64,000 nt of DNA from Glossina fuscipes. Its lineage: Eukaryota; Arthropoda; Insecta; Diptera; Glossinidae. The notes below the pieces were generated by a model, which worked only from the letters and a program-made list of their open reading frames with translations, was not told the DNA's origin and made no database searches. The translations under genes and the position numbers were made by a program. Below, piece by piece: positions 11,386-23,429 of this stretch. The DNA lies in the NCBI RefSeq assembly GCF_014805625.2, contig NW_023998414.1, forward strand, positions 29,277,584 to 29,341,583, in the 5' to 3' direction. Each line of letters starts with the position of its first letter. Position 1 is the first letter of the stretch.

Positions 11386-12689
11386 AATAGGAGCTAAATC
11401 GCCGAAACGGCGCTACTTGAAACGAGCGATTTTCGGGTATTTCTACCCAATTAGTACGATTGTAATCATTTTAAAGGTTAAGGGCTATGTACCTTTCAAA
11501 AGTTAACAGTGTGTATTTATCCAAATTTAATATAATTTAATAACTATTTAAATACGAGATGAATGACTAATGTAAGTTGTGTGCGATTTCTTTGCTCTCA
11601 AGTATATATAACACAGACGATGTTATCAAGATTTAATTCTACAGGCCTCGTAAGTCGAGAGTAACGATAAACGATATATAATATGTATGCCTATTGGGCA
11701 TTGTAAGCAGTCTAACAACATAGAAAGAAATCTTGCTTTTGCTGTAAACCTTAAATAAGTTTGAAAGCTTAAAAATCAAAATTAAATAGAAAATTGAAAA
11801 ATAATTTTTGTTATTTTTTTTGTTTTCTTGTCAAAGCAATACAAAGAAGCGGGAAAATATTTCTTTCAACATATTCGTGATTATATAGTTTCATCTCGAA
11901 TAAAAAAATAAAAGTCGAAATTGTCGCATAATTTATTATTAAATGAAGGCGAAACCGGATAATTATTATCGATAAATATGTTTGCTTGGAATCCTTCGCT
12001 TCCTTTACTCACATATTTCACACGAAAAGGAACAGGGAAGTAATTATAATTCTTACTGCCTGCCTGTCAATGGTATTAGTTCAATAATTTCTTTCGTTCA
12101 GTCGATGCATATGCTATACGCAATAATCTTATGGAAAGAACAATATGACGAATTTTTTACTTTTACTTCTCATACTTTACATAGATAGGCTTTACCCAAA
12201 AAACTCTAACGTCCGAGATTGTTGAAGAGAGGAGAAAAAAAAAAAAAAACAAACAAATCAAAAATACTCGTAATATAAAATAACAAAATATAACAACAAC
12301 AAAATAATATTTGGAAGGAATCGCTATGACAATAACTGTATCATTGCAATAATAATAATAATAATAACAATAGCGGCAGCAACAGTTGATTGCGATAATG
12401 ATGATGGATACATATCCTGGGGGAATGTGTGATTCCGAGTCAAGAGTAGGGCAGAATAATAATTTTTAAGATTTAATTGCGATATCCGATATTAAATAAA
12501 CCTAAAGGCGATTTCAACATTCAATGATTTTTGAACAAAACAAAGGCGATACGCTAGAGGAGACAAAAAATAAGAGAGCAAAAAAAAAAAGAAAAAAGAA
12601 AACATTTTTTAAGTAATATAGCAGTAAATATTTTCACACACACAATACATACAATTAATGAAATTCATACCCATATGTTTGATCCGACG
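11386..12689. other. Spacer with small microsatellites
   Basis: Holds short A-rich runs (12235-12250, 12579-12600), a run of about seven AAT/ATA units at 12346-12366 and CAACAA stretches. A 68-codon plus-strand ORF at 11982-12188 has no recognisable motif. No gene is supported. Confidence 0.5.
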
Positions 12690-13640
12690 CAATTTGTGAT
12701 GCACAGTATGTTAAGTTCGTGCGGACGTATGTCGCCGCCAGAAAGACTTGAGATAGCTCTAACTTTTTTGTACCGATTAGTTTAGAAAATTATTCTAAGC
12801 TTGTCTGTCGGTCTTTCCTTCTGATGTCTGTCCATGCAATCTTGGGTTCAAGCATATAAGTCGCAATTTTTAAAATCTCTTGATGAAATTTATCACGCTT
12901 ATGACCTTTAGTCCAAAGACGAACGTTACTGAAAGTGGTTCAGGGATCAGACCACTTTTTCGCCTAATCGCCATATAACGCCTTATTTTGATAAATTGTT
13001 CTATGAAAAAAATAGTGTTATCTTTAAAATTTCGCGACAAAAATCGCTAAATAATAGAAATTTCCTATGGAAACAGGATCTTTGTAGAGTAAAAAGACTT
13101 AATATTCAGTACATCCTGATGAAAATTTGACATAAAAATTAACCTGAACAAATTTAAAGCACATAGGTTTATATTTTGGATCCCAATTCATGTAAGGCTT
13201 CTAATGAAAAATAATCTTTTATATGCCAACAATGCTTAATTTTTAATATTTTATAATGAAAATTGTTTCTTAATAAATTAACTTGATTGGGAATTTGGAT
13301 TGCGCAGGTCTATTTGTTAGACCGCACCGCACAAAGAGGTGCTCTTCAAAAAGCAAGCGCTTGTATGGCGCGACAAAGTCTAATTTTTGGTTCGTTATTA
13401 CAAAATCGTACCCGGAATACGATAAAATCTTTGCGAAGCGAACTGATTCTGTTAAATTTGGATGACGTTAGTTGACGTTTTAAGTATCCCGTAATGTAAG
13501 GAATGTCCTGAAAATCAGGCATTTACATAAAAATAATGTATAGTCCTTGGTGTATTATTAAGAAAATGAGTGAATGACTGCATTAGATAAAGTGATGTAG
13601 GATATTTAATAGTCGATCTTGCTCGACTACATTCTTCTTA
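12690..13640 (+). mobile_element. Dispersed repeat family B, near full-length copy
   Basis: Carries 'gcaatttgtgatgcacagta', 'gacttgagatagctc', 'gtctgtcggtctttccttc', 'ctcttgatgaaatttatcac' and, at the right, 'gtgatgtaggatatttaat'. It then ends in a perfect 7-base-pair hairpin (TAGTCGA at 13610-13616, TCGACTA at 13623-13629, six-base loop). The overlapping ORFs at 13283-13475 lie wholly inside the repeat. Confidence 0.75.
13610..13629 (+). repeat. Perfect hairpin near the right end of a family B copy
   Basis: Inverted repeat TAGTCGA/TCGACTA with a six-base loop, followed by 'cattcttcttac'. Other copies keep weaker versions at the same place (about 2231-2242, 11350-11373, 14705-14735). Confidence 0.8.
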
Positions 13641-13781
13641 CATATTTTTATAAGCATTTACCTTTAAATATGATATCGGTTTCAGTATTTTTTCCAATTT
13701 AATTTGACGTTTGTGAGCATAATAGGAGAGTTGATTCTTTTTAAATAGCGGAAGGCTGTTGGCATTTGCTCACACCCTACA

Positions 13782-14740
13782 CCGCTTTGTGGTACACGAT
13801 GTATTAAATTTGTGCGTACATATATAACAGGCAGAAAGGCTTGAAAAGATCGACTGTTCTTTCATTATACCGATTGATTCAGAAAATGATTCTAAGCCTC
13901 TCTGTGCGCCAGTCTGCGTCTGTCCATATAAATCTGTGTTTTCGAGATATTTTGATGAAATTTGGTATACTGACTTCCTTTAATCCAACCCTATTGAAAT
14001 TAGTTCGAATCGGTCGACTTTTCCGGCGACCATCTATATAACGTTCTATATTAAAATGTGGTTATATAGAAAATAAATTGCAATATTCCAAATTTCTCCA
14101 GGAAAGTCGCTAAGTCGTCTAATGCAATATTGTTAAGCCCTCGTACGTACGAATCTGAATCTTTATATGGTAAGATGATCTAATTTTCAGCACTTTATGG
14201 CAGAAATTGGTTCACAATGGCAAACTGGCAAAAAAAATTAACTTTACCCAATGTAGACCAGGTAGGTCTATTTTTCGAATTTTTGTAATTTTTGTTGTTT
14301 TACTCCATATAAAATCTCTCATGACAAGTAAGCCCTTCAGAGGAAAGTCTCATTTTTCATAAGTTATGGTGAAGACTAGTCGATAGTAACGATTAACGGT
14401 ACGGAATTGGTATCACATAGCTCTATCTTTGTAAACCAAAACATATGTCGCGGTCGCTACGAAAAGCAAGCGTTTATGTGGAGAGAAAGTATAGTTTCTA
14501 GTTTTCTATGAATGAAGCGAAATGGTAATAAAATATTTGTGAAGCAAATTAAGTTTGGAAAATTTTGTTCACGCCATACGATGTTTTGGGCGTCCTCCAA
14601 TATGCGGGCTTCACATGAATAGTGTGTCTATGCATGAAAAGAATGTGTCATTTTTGGTGTCTTATTACCAGAACGACCACAATGCGAAGTGGTGTAGGGT
14701 ATCTAATTATCGGCCATGCTCAGCTATATAATGTTCTTAT
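13782..14740 (+). mobile_element. Dispersed repeat family B, near full-length copy
   Basis: Begins 'ccctacaccgctttgtggta', carries 'aggcagaaaggcttgaaa', 'gagatattttgatgaaattt' and 'atgtggagagaaagtatag', and ends 'gtggtgtagggtatctaatt' followed by 'atgctcagctatataatg'. It lies about 140 bases right of the previous copy in the same direction. The 66-codon ORF at 13841 is a by-product. Confidence 0.75.
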
Positions 14741-16095
14741 CTGTTTTTTAAAGTTAAGTTAAATTTGAAAAGTCTGAATCATTCCATAGGTTTGTCTTTA
14801 GTACTAATCAGATCTTAAAACATCTATACTTAAATGCCATTTTTATACTGTCGAGGGTGAATGGATTTTCGAACTTTCTGTTATCAGGTGAGAGCGTTGC
14901 TTTCCGCTAACGCAGGACTGTTATCTTATTTGCATGCAGTGATATGTCTATTAGAACTTGATAGTACATCGGGCTTACGCTGTTTCTATAAATTTTTCAT
15001 AAAAAAATCATTTAAAAACAACAACAATTTCATCAGTTAATTATTTTATTTATATATGTTCAAGTGTCTTTTCGTTTGTTCTTTTTTTTTTTTTTTTCGT
15101 TTTTTGTTTTTTTTGTTTTTTTGTTTGCAAAAAACTATAGAGAAAAACGTTCCATTAAATGACAACTTTTATCATTAAATTTTTATGCTTTTACAACAGT
15201 GAGTGGTAATTTTTTATTTTGAATGACATACGCATGTCGACACAGCAATAAATGAAACTCTGAATTGAAATCAACGTTAAAAGGGCTTAATTGTTTGTAA
15301 TAACTACATTTTCCTTAATTTTGCAATTTATTTAGTCAAAGGCAACAGCGTTCAAATAAGAAAATTATTTATATTCGCGAGCGGATTTTGCAAAAGGGGA
15401 AAATATGCAAAGAATTTATTAATTGTCTGATGCGCCCCTCTGGACGGATACGTACTATTTCTACGATGAATTTTCGATGGTCTTGGCAAATATATTTATA
15501 TAAGGCTTTCGATCAATGCATTGTATATAGGTTTGAAATATACAGTGAGCAACCATCGGCCCAAGATGTCGGGGACTCAAGTCTCGTTCGCTATAATTCA
15601 CTTAGTTCGTTCGGGCAATGTGAATCGTTATATGAATATTGATATAGAATGCAATAGAGTTGTTCGATGTTGTTTCGGTCTGTAAATGAAAAAACTTGCC
15701 CACCCAGTGGTGTGAAGTCATAATTTTTGTCTATGCTAGTCATCGTATCGATGAACAATCGATTTGAAATTTTATCAACTGATGCGATTTTGTAAGAATT
15801 AGATCTTGGTACTCTTTTGTTAAGTAATTAAGTTACAGTAAGAGCGAGTTCCAGTTGTTGTATATACCTGTTTTTCATTTAATTAAAAATGTTATTTTAA
15901 TTTACATTATTTATTTGTGTGTCTTTTATTTTGCTTATTTGTCGAGCATACACGATATGCAATAATTCTATTATAAATTTATTAAATTATTATTGTTAGA
16001 TAACCACACCGACGAAATATATTTTGTTGTTGTATATATATATATATTATATTATATTATATACATTTGAAATTAAAAACAAATATTACTTCTTC

Positions 16096-16139
<44 letters not shown>

Positions 16140-16945
16140 CTATATTATTTCAATTTATTTATTATCCTCCTGTTATTCCATCAATCTAATTTGAAAAATT
16201 TCCTTTGTGGTTTTTGTTCGGCTTGGGCTGCAATCGTTTTTAATTTTATTAGATTTTGTGCTTTACCACACGTGCTGTATATATGTGCATTTGCTGCATA
16301 TATATGCTAACATAGGCATGCGTATGTGCGAATGTGGATTCAATACCGGTATTACAAATTAGTTTAATAATAAAATGGAATTTCAAGATATTTCCGTAGT
16401 GATATACAGGTACTAAGTTTGAATAGAGAAGTAGTAGAGAGAAACTGCTCTCAGTTTGGTCAACAAAATATTTTCCCCCTTTTCTTTTCAACGTATTTCC
16501 TGTTGATACATGGACAGTGAAACGCATTGTCCCAATTGTTCGTTAAAAATACCTAACTCTTGCTAATAATATTTAACTACCTGTGCGTCTTGTGCAAATT
16601 TAATGCAATCTGTTTATGGTTAAAAGGCATAACAGATAAAGCCCAAGTATCTATCATTATCTATTTTTTCCATCTGTCTTTTTTTTTTCGCTTTAAAAAC
16701 AACTACTCTACAAAAGGAAGAGATTTGGTTTTGGAGTCCTAAGTTGTTCAACAAGACCAAAGAACAATGTGAAAATTAAATTCTCCACGAATGCAATTTC
16801 CATCTAAACGTTCGCTTCTTTCTGTAGAGATGTATAAGTTTTTGTTCCTTTGGATATAAAAGTTGCTTTTCTATGCTTAATATATCTATATATATTTTTT
16901 AATATGATCAATCATCCAGGCATTGTTCCAGGCATTGACGGTGAC
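14741..16945. other. Spacer with homopolymers, no supported gene
   Basis: Contains T-rich stretches at 15083-15123, (TA)n plus TTATA units at 16032-16062 and a poly-T of about 38 at 16097-16134. An 84-codon plus-strand frame at 15388-15642 and a 92-codon minus-strand frame at 16249-16527 match no family I know and lack splice or start context. Confidence 0.45.
16097..16134. repeat. poly-T tract, about 38 bases
   Basis: Uninterrupted T run. It could be a poly-A tail on the minus strand, but no retroposon body is recognised next to it. Confidence 0.9.
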
Positions 16946-16947
16946 GC

Positions 16948-17110
16948 GGGAGTAGCCGTAGCCTAGTGGAAAAAGCCTTATGTTATTGCCGACCGAGCAC
17001 TCACTATAGCTAGCTGAGTGACCAGGTACGCTATACCCCATCGGGATTTGAGCCCTTTAACTTGGTAGTTGCAATTAAACCTTGGTTTACATATAACCGA
17101 AATTTTAGAA
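16948..17110 (+). mobile_element. tRNA-derived SINE candidate with A and B boxes
   Basis: TAGCCTAGTGG at 16959-16969 matches the RNA polymerase III A box (TRGCNNAGYGG) exactly. GGATTTGAGCC at 17044-17054 resembles the B box GGTTCGANTCC. The spacing of about 75 bases is longer than in a true tRNA and no cloverleaf forms, so this is not a working tRNA gene. No poly-A tail is seen. A decayed SINE head is the simplest reading. Confidence 0.4.
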
Positions 17111-17800
17111 AACTTCAAATTCAAAATTAATTTCAATTTGAGGTTTTTTTCTTGATTTTAATTTGGATTGGTAAGCGTATAGCTACCCGGAAGACAGACA
17201 AATTCGACAAATTGATTATGACTGAAACAGGGTTCACTTTGTGGCAGATTGCCATTAGGTACGCTATGCGAGTCAAAGTGTGATCTGCGACAAACTATAT
17301 CTTCCGATTGAGAGCCCAGTGTTCTTTACTTCCTTTCTTCGGTTCCCTCTACTCATCGGAGTGTAAAGGAGTTAAAGCTGCTCAATTTTATCCGACGTTT
17401 CCCGTCATTTCTTTCCATCATTAGACGCTATGCATGGCTGCTTTAAGCGGCCGCTTGTTGTTTGCGATTTTCTATACTCGTATACAAAGACGAAAAAAAG
17501 ATGACATGGTAGACGATTCTTCGTAAATTCACTCCTCTCGATAGTATTCTGTTGCTACAAGCGCTACGAACGATATGTATCGTAATTTATCTAAAATAAG
17601 GCACGTTACGTACCCGTAATAGTGAGTAAGTTTGCAATCTACATTAGTTACGGGATTACGTTTCAAACAAATCTTATTTTTTAAACTTCGAAGTGTATCG
17701 AGATAATGCCAAATATCGTTAAAGTAGATCTATGCATACCATCTTTTGTATCCCTTTAAAAAGTTTGGCTAACATGCTTTGATTATATGTTTAATGAAAT
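17111..17800. other. Unassigned, mixed-composition stretch
   Basis: The part from 17170 to 17470 looks less AT-rich than its surroundings and contains inverted 'cactttg/caaagtg' and 'gcagat/atctgc' words at 17238-17290, but they are not ordered as one hairpin. No protein similarity was recognised. It could be the upstream part of the mariner relic that follows, decayed beyond recognition. Confidence 0.3.
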
Positions 17801-17810
17801 AAAACAATTT

Positions 17811-18240
17811 CCTGGTGATGAAAAGTGGACTCCATGCAAAGATGAGCAACGCAATAGATAGATAGTGATCAAAATGCGGTGAACCATGTGAAACAACACC
17901 AAAACCGGATGTGCATGAAAAGAACATTTTGCCGTCAATAGCGTGAATTATGAGCTTCCGTCGCGTAACAAAACGATTAACTCTGAAGTATGCCGTGTAC
18001 AGTGCAGCAAATTAAAGAAAGCCACGATTGATCTACCGAACAAATATTGTTTCTTATCACCACAATGCAAGATCTCGCACTTCTTCCCTCACTCGCCAAA
18101 AATTATTAGAATTTGGCTGCGTTGTATTGCCGCCATATAGTGCTGCGGATATTGCATCATCGGATCACCATCTCTCTCGTTCTCTGCAAAATTGTTTATC
18201 TGGCAACAGATTTCAATTCAAGCGACGGTATATAGAATAG
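17811..18240 (+). pseudogene. Mariner transposase relic, central and C-terminal catalytic region
   Basis: Starts PGDEKW (first catalytic Asp of the mariner 'TGDEKW' motif), then after stops VNYELPSRNKTINSEVC and KLKKA. After a frameshift it reads YHHNARSRTSSLTRQKLLEF and then VLPPYSAADIASSDHHL and SLQNCLSGNRF. The layout matches mariner 'YYELL..N.TINSEVY', 'HHDNARPHTS..TRQKL.E.GWEVL', 'PYSPDLAPSDYHLF' and 'SLQNSLNGK'. The second catalytic Asp is missing (HHNAR instead of HHDNAR). Stops and a frameshift confirm a dead copy. The wording is closest to irritans/mellifera-type mariners, an inference from memory. Confidence 0.85.
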
Positions 18241-19287
18241 CAATAGATTAGCAATTTCCCGACTATCTACCAAGTCTCACAATAATAATTTTCTTCTTCG
18301 TCTTCATATTCGTCTTCTTATTGTTATCATTATCGTTCCTTATCTAAGCTTTTAACATTTTCATGTTTGCATACGTTATTATAAAATCACTTTTTCGTAT
18401 ATTTACTTTCATCGGAAACCACTGTGCTTTAAATCGAGTATACCCGTAAAGGTAAACGAAAACTTCTTCACAACATTTCGCTTTGCAAACAAAATAGAGA
18501 AAACTGTATTTTAAATATGCTGCAGTGGTTGAATATAAATGCAATGATCTTTGGTGTATTTAATGTATTATAGTGATATGGTAATAGTAATGAATAAAAA
18601 ACAACAACAACAAACTCTAAACTATAATTTAGCTTAGTAATATCCACACATACACACACACACACACACACATTATAATATGAAAAATTTTAATAAAATT
18701 AGTAAATTTTATTAAAAGCTCTTATGGCCTATACCAACCGTAAAATTACCATTAAATACCTTAGAGTGCAATCTAGCACTGTTTTATGCGAGCAGTTAAT
18801 TAAAATTAAATCAATATAAATTAAGTGTTAGAGGAAAAAAAAAAAAACAGAATTCATCCATTAGTTTAATGGATAAGAGAAGCAAAAAAAAAATAAATAA
18901 AAAAATGAATAAAAATAAAAGCAACTAATAAATGAAGCAGCAAAATAAAAACAAGTAGGAATGCCAAAAAAGAAAAAAAAGAAGGAAGAGACTCAAGTGG
19001 TTTTTGATGTAAAACTTCAAAGAAAATCGAAAACAATTAAATTTTAATTGCATTTGTGGCTTTCAAAACAACGAAGACAAAACACGACCGATAACTTGTG
19101 GTGAAGATGGTGGTGCACAATGGGCCGATAAGAACTCATTGACACAACATCTACAGTAGCGTACAGGCCGTGCTTAACTATAGACATAGTTTTATCTGTG
19201 CTCGTGAGTAGTTTGTATGCAAGTGTAGAACAATGACAACAGCCATAGCACCATTGGCTTCAACTTTTTGTAAAGTATATTCTTTAC

Positions 19288-19322
<35 letters not shown>

Positions 19323-19335
19323 CTTTTTTTTTTGC
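18241..19335. other. Spacer with (CA)n, A-rich and poly-T stretches
   Basis: Contains (CA)n at 18644-18672, A-rich sequence at 18834-18985 and a poly-T of about 32 at 19289-19320. The stretch 19080-19240 is more complex, with 'tctgtgctc' before 'gtgagtag' that resembles a donor, but no open exon can be read across it. Confidence 0.45.
18644..18672. repeat. (CA)n microsatellite
   Basis: About fourteen CA units with one TA interruption near the left end. Confidence 0.9.
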
Positions 19336-19338
19336 ATG

Positions 19339-19578
19339 TTTTTATATTCATCGCCCCGAAGATTGAATGTATATTTACTGTGTTGCAATGTTTGCATCAC
19401 TCAGACGGCAGATGCAGCGAACATATAAAGTGTATATATAGCTTGGATCAGTATTAAATTCTAAAACTATCTTGTCATCCATTTCTCCATCTATATGTCC
19501 GTCCGTCCAATCGACTGTCCATCCATTCGGTTATCTTTGGATCGATCCTGTTTATAAAAATTGTGATATCAATCACAT

Positions 19579-19609
<31 letters not shown>

Positions 19610-19790
19610 CTGAATCGGTGAATCGGACACGCCTATATAACTACTATAAAACTATAAAAATCGTATTCTATGCGTAATCGTATATTGGACGACAATTTAA
19701 TTGAACTCGTTTCGTTTTTATGGACTAAATTTGATGGGTGTAAATAATTCGGTTATGGCCGAATATAATTTGCTTACTTGTTTTATTTTG
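19339..19790 (+). mobile_element. Dispersed repeat family A, shortened copy
   Basis: Starts 'tttttatattcatcgccccg' with 'gaagattgaatgtat', then 'ataaagtgtatatatagctt', 'ggatcagtattaaattc' and 'tccgtccgtcc'. It ends 'ggttatggccgaatataatt' and then 'tgcttacttgtttt', which appears to be the family's right end. A (GA)n array lies inside it. The left flank is a long poly-T. Confidence 0.65.
19582..19609. repeat. (AG)n microsatellite inside a family A copy
   Basis: Fourteen AG units without interruption. Confidence 0.95.
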
Positions 19791-20649
19791 TACTTTTCAT
19801 TTTAATGCAAAAATTCAATTTAAAAGCAATACAAGTTATACAAGTTGCCTTGAAAGTCGCGCAACAAGTTTACTCGCATTAGTTGTTATTATTATTACGG
19901 TTTCGTTTCGTTTTGCTGTCAATTCGATTATTCATTAGCTGCAACCACGACTAGAGAAAGATTTCTATAGAAAATTGTTAAGAATTTTTACAATTTATCT
20001 CTGTATGTATGAAAGAAGTTATTTTAAAATCCTCGATAAAGGTGGAGAAAAAGATGAATCAAATTTACATTCAATAGCGTCTAGTAACGATAAAGTTTGA
20101 GTGCGAATTGCTTTTCCCACTCAATTATAATTCGATTGGAATTTTCAAATGTTCGTTAATAAAATAAAAAATGAAAATATTGAAAATATTGATGAAATTC
20201 ATTGCGAACGATTTCAATTGCTTTTCCTTTTACAATTTGCGTGTGTTTTGTTTTTTTTTTTTTTTATTTTTTTTTTCTTTATATACTAGAAGTAGAGAAA
20301 AAGGAGTGAGTGCAAAAGAAAGGGAAGTAAACCCATTTTTATTTTTTTAAACTATCTCTTTTTTTTTAATCTACCTGACCTAGGGAGGCTGTCTTGAATA
20401 TGCATTACGTAAATATTAAATATGTTCAATTAATAGTTGCAGGCAAATGCGAACCTATTAAACCTATTTTCGCAAGAATTTTGCAATTCGGGTGCATTTG
20501 AAATGGACCGGATAATCTGTCAGATTGAAAATATTAAAGTAATTTAAAAATCTTTTGCTTAGAATACTCTCAGTCTCGAGCCGATAAAGCGACGATCGAT
20601 GCATTCGCATGTATCAAGTATGTACATATGAAACCGGAATTTTTGTATA
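19791..20649. other. Spacer, no gene seen
   Basis: T-rich run at 20250-20279, some AT-rich low-complexity sequence and no open frame of note. Confidence 0.5.
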
Positions 20650-20659
20650 CAAAATACAT

Positions 20660-21025
20660 GTTTATTGTATGAAAATGATAAAAAGCGTTTTATCCGAAGT
20701 ATTGATAACTATACATTTTACTCATTACTGTCTGAGCATACCGAAGAAAGTCTTGCTTTTTTAGGCAAATCACTTATCGAAACATTTTCCTACGTTTTCG
20801 TAAGAAGTGAAGCGCTGCCCAGCAAGTGCGCGCCCCCATCGACGCGAAGAAGCGGTAATCGGAAGGATACGAGCTTGGTGAGTAGAACGTTTCGGGTAGC
20901 ACTTCCCCGTGGAATGGTTTCAACTAGTTGGCTCTGCTGTATGAATAGAAAAAAATTACCTTACCTTGCTTTCATTGATATTTTGAGCTGATAACAGAAA
21001 ACTTTTTCGGTCCCACCAGACACGA
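20660..21025 (-). pseudogene. Mariner (Mos1-like) transposase relic, C-terminal half
   Basis: On the minus strand NPMFRVWWDRKSF (mariner 'MLCVWWD..GV') is followed, across frameshifts, by YPSDYRFFASMGAR, where PSDY carries the third catalytic Asp. Then, one frame over, comes ALAGQRFTSYENVGKCFDK. In Mos1-type transposases the matching order is 'PSDYHLFASMGHALAEQRF.SYE.V.KWLDEWFA'. The FASMG and SYE.V words make this the mauritiana/Mos1 branch rather than the type seen at 17811. There are several frameshifts and stops, so it is inactive. The 108-codon plus-strand ORF over the same bases is only its shadow. Confidence 0.75.
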
Positions 21026-21060
21026 AACATCGGATTCCCACTAAGTCGATTCAGTCTCGT

Positions 21061-21569
21061 AGTGGAGTGCATTAGTTTTTACACTTGGAAGTTTTAAAAT
21101 AGATTCACTTTTCATTTTCATTTAGGTTATGATGGAAACGAGAGTTTTATCGTATTGTTCGAGGAAAGAAAAAACACTTTCGGCGAATACTCATTATTTG
21201 GTAAAATTCGCGCGATATTTTCGCGCTCGTATTACAACTGCTTATTATTGCCTGATGTCTAAGCTACAAAAAAACCATAATTTCAGACATGTACGTCCTC
21301 TCAACGCAGTGCTGTGGCCATCTATGTTCAAATTCCGGTTTCATATCTACATTCATATATGGCAAGAAGGTGCACTGACTGCCTTGGTTATAAATATTAA
21401 TTTTGATGATTAAAATTTAATTCAATGAAAAAGAAAACAAACCGAAATTACATTCATCTTGGCCCGAATACCTGGTGTTTGATATTTAATAGACAGAGAC
21501 AGAAAGGACATCTCTTTAGTGCATTGTATGTCGTGTATTGATTCAAATATGTGCCCCTTTTATGGTCAC
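21061..21569. other. Spacer, possibly decayed mariner upstream part
   Basis: A 94-codon plus-strand frame (21129-21413) has no recognised motif. On the minus strand this is where the N-terminal half of the neighbouring mariner relic would lie, but I cannot read it. Confidence 0.3.
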
Positions 21570-21880
21570 CATTAGAGGAAGGGGGCATATCGTTGACAAA
21601 ATGTTTGCAAGATTCAGACGCCCTACGAAATATATATAGTTTTGATTAGTATATTAAACTCTCTTGTATACAACACATAGCAGGAATCTTTATACACCTA
21701 ACTATCATATCAACATATCAACGTCAAATAGTGAATCTATCTAGGTATGTCTGTGCATTAGTCTGTCCATTTCAGTGGCTTTGTATGGTAAATATTCTCC
21801 ACATCGCAAAAGCGAAAAAATCGGCTTCAAATTCGGCAGAAACATTACAAGTTCGTAAAAGCAAGTTGGTATTGGATTGA
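21570..21880 (+). mobile_element. Dispersed repeat family A, partial copy
   Basis: Carries 'gttgacaaaatgtttgcaag', 'aaatatatatagttttgatt', 'gtctgtccatttcag', 'tggtaaatattctccacatc' and 'aaaatcggcttcaaattcgg' in family order. It continues with 'cagaaacattacaagttcg' as in the copy at 2954. Confidence 0.6.
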
Positions 21881-23027
21881 TTCTGTCAAAGCAATCTAAA
21901 CTGCGAGAGTCTGTCTTTTCAAAAATAATAATATACCAAGTGATCGTAGAAAAAAAAAAAAATGGCATAGAGTATTGCTTGCTGACAAGCGGCTAATAAA
22001 TGAAGGCGATGCTAAATCGAGGTCGGTATCTATATGAAGATACTGGAATTTGGGCGTTATAGCTTAATTCGAACATAAATACTTCTCTTTTTAAAATTGT
22101 AGCGGAAAGTGACTTTCCCTGCCGGCTGCTTAGGAATTTGCAGCGAATTACTATTTATTTTATTTTGTATAGCTCTTGAGATTTTAAGTCATAGCCATTG
22201 CAATCTAATCAACTCACTTAGTATGCCTTTATCGTTTGGTAGTTGGAGCAAGAGTTTAGAAGTAAAATAAGGAGAGAAAGAAAAAAAAAAGACAAAAGTT
22301 AAAAGTAAAAAATGAAGGCTAAATCGAAATATATGCATATAACGCTAAAAGCTCTACATCTTCCTCTCATTCTACATAGGAGAGGTAAGCAATTGTCTCC
22401 TTACTTTCTATCTATCAAATTTGTAAAGTCGTTTTCTACAACCTACATAGGTGACATAACGTATCGTACTGTGGACAAATGAAACGTGTATTATAAGTTT
22501 GCACATGTTTCGTTTATCCCATACCTATATATTTACATAACAAGCATATGGTTGACTTGTGTATATATGCATATGCATTTACATTCAATCAATTACTTGA
22601 CGGTGTATATATGCATTCAAGTGTGCGTACATATTACAATGCATGTTCAGAGATATCAAAATTATTCCATTGGAAGTTATTTAATGGCGGTAATTTATCA
22701 CAGTTAAGGTTTAATACAATTTCATATATAAACGCATTGATAGTGAAATGTGTGAAAACCGACTGACGTATAACCATAATATATACGGCCGTATACATGT
22801 TCATATATGTTCATATATAAAAAATAATAAAAAATTTTTAATGACCCACGGCACAAGCACGCACACATACGAATCTATGAAAATATTTGTAAGAATGAAA
22901 ATGATAACGACCATGACTTTGTCATTACTGGCAGCGATGTGCGTGCGTTTGTCGAATATACCCGTATAAAGTAAATATGTGTTGAAACTATAAACATGCA
23001 ACAATTTTGTATAGTATTCTTATATGT

Positions 23028-23031
<4 letters not shown>

Positions 23032-23060
<29 letters not shown>
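23032..23060. repeat. (TA)n microsatellite
   Basis: About fourteen TA units. Confidence 0.95.
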
Positions 23061-23064
<4 letters not shown>

Positions 23065-23165
23065 CGAGAAATTTTCTTTTGAACCAATAGCTTGTCTTCC
23101 TATCTATATAACCAGTCGTTATGCTTAACAGCCAGCCAAAGAGCCACCCAAACAATCAGCCAACG

Positions 23166-23187
23166 AGCCAGCCAGCCAGCCAGCCAC
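23166..23187. repeat. (GCCA)n short tandem repeat
   Basis: About five GCCA units, within a wider stretch of diverged 'agccagcc/gagccacc' words from 23129. Confidence 0.85.
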
Positions 23188-23398
23188 CCTGCTAGCTAGC
23201 TGAATCAGAAGGGTAAGGATAGAGAGACGGATAGAGCAACGGTCAGTAAGTTGTTGAAGTTGACAATTGATTCATTAAAAATCAATTGTGCAGCCTTGCT
23301 ATGTCAGATTTTTATTTTTTTTGTTATTCTTGTTGTTGGATGAAAGAGAAATAAATAAAAAGAAAAGAAAAAAGGTTATGTATGTACAACTTTTTAAA

Positions 23399-23401
<3 letters not shown>

Positions 23402-23429
<28 letters not shown>
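23402..23429. repeat. (TA)n microsatellite
   Basis: About fourteen TA units, followed closely by a poly-T of about 15. Confidence 0.95.

Noticed and set aside
13283..13475. Two overlapping plus-strand ORFs of 60-62 codons
   Set aside because: They lie inside a non-coding family B copy and show no motif.
20873..20890. Splice donor 'gcttg' followed by 'gtgagtag'
   Set aside because: It falls inside the minus-strand mariner relic and no exon can be read on the plus strand beside it.
20665..20991. 108-codon plus-strand ORF
   Set aside because: The recognisable similarity is on the other strand, to a mariner transposase C-terminus; this frame is its shadow.
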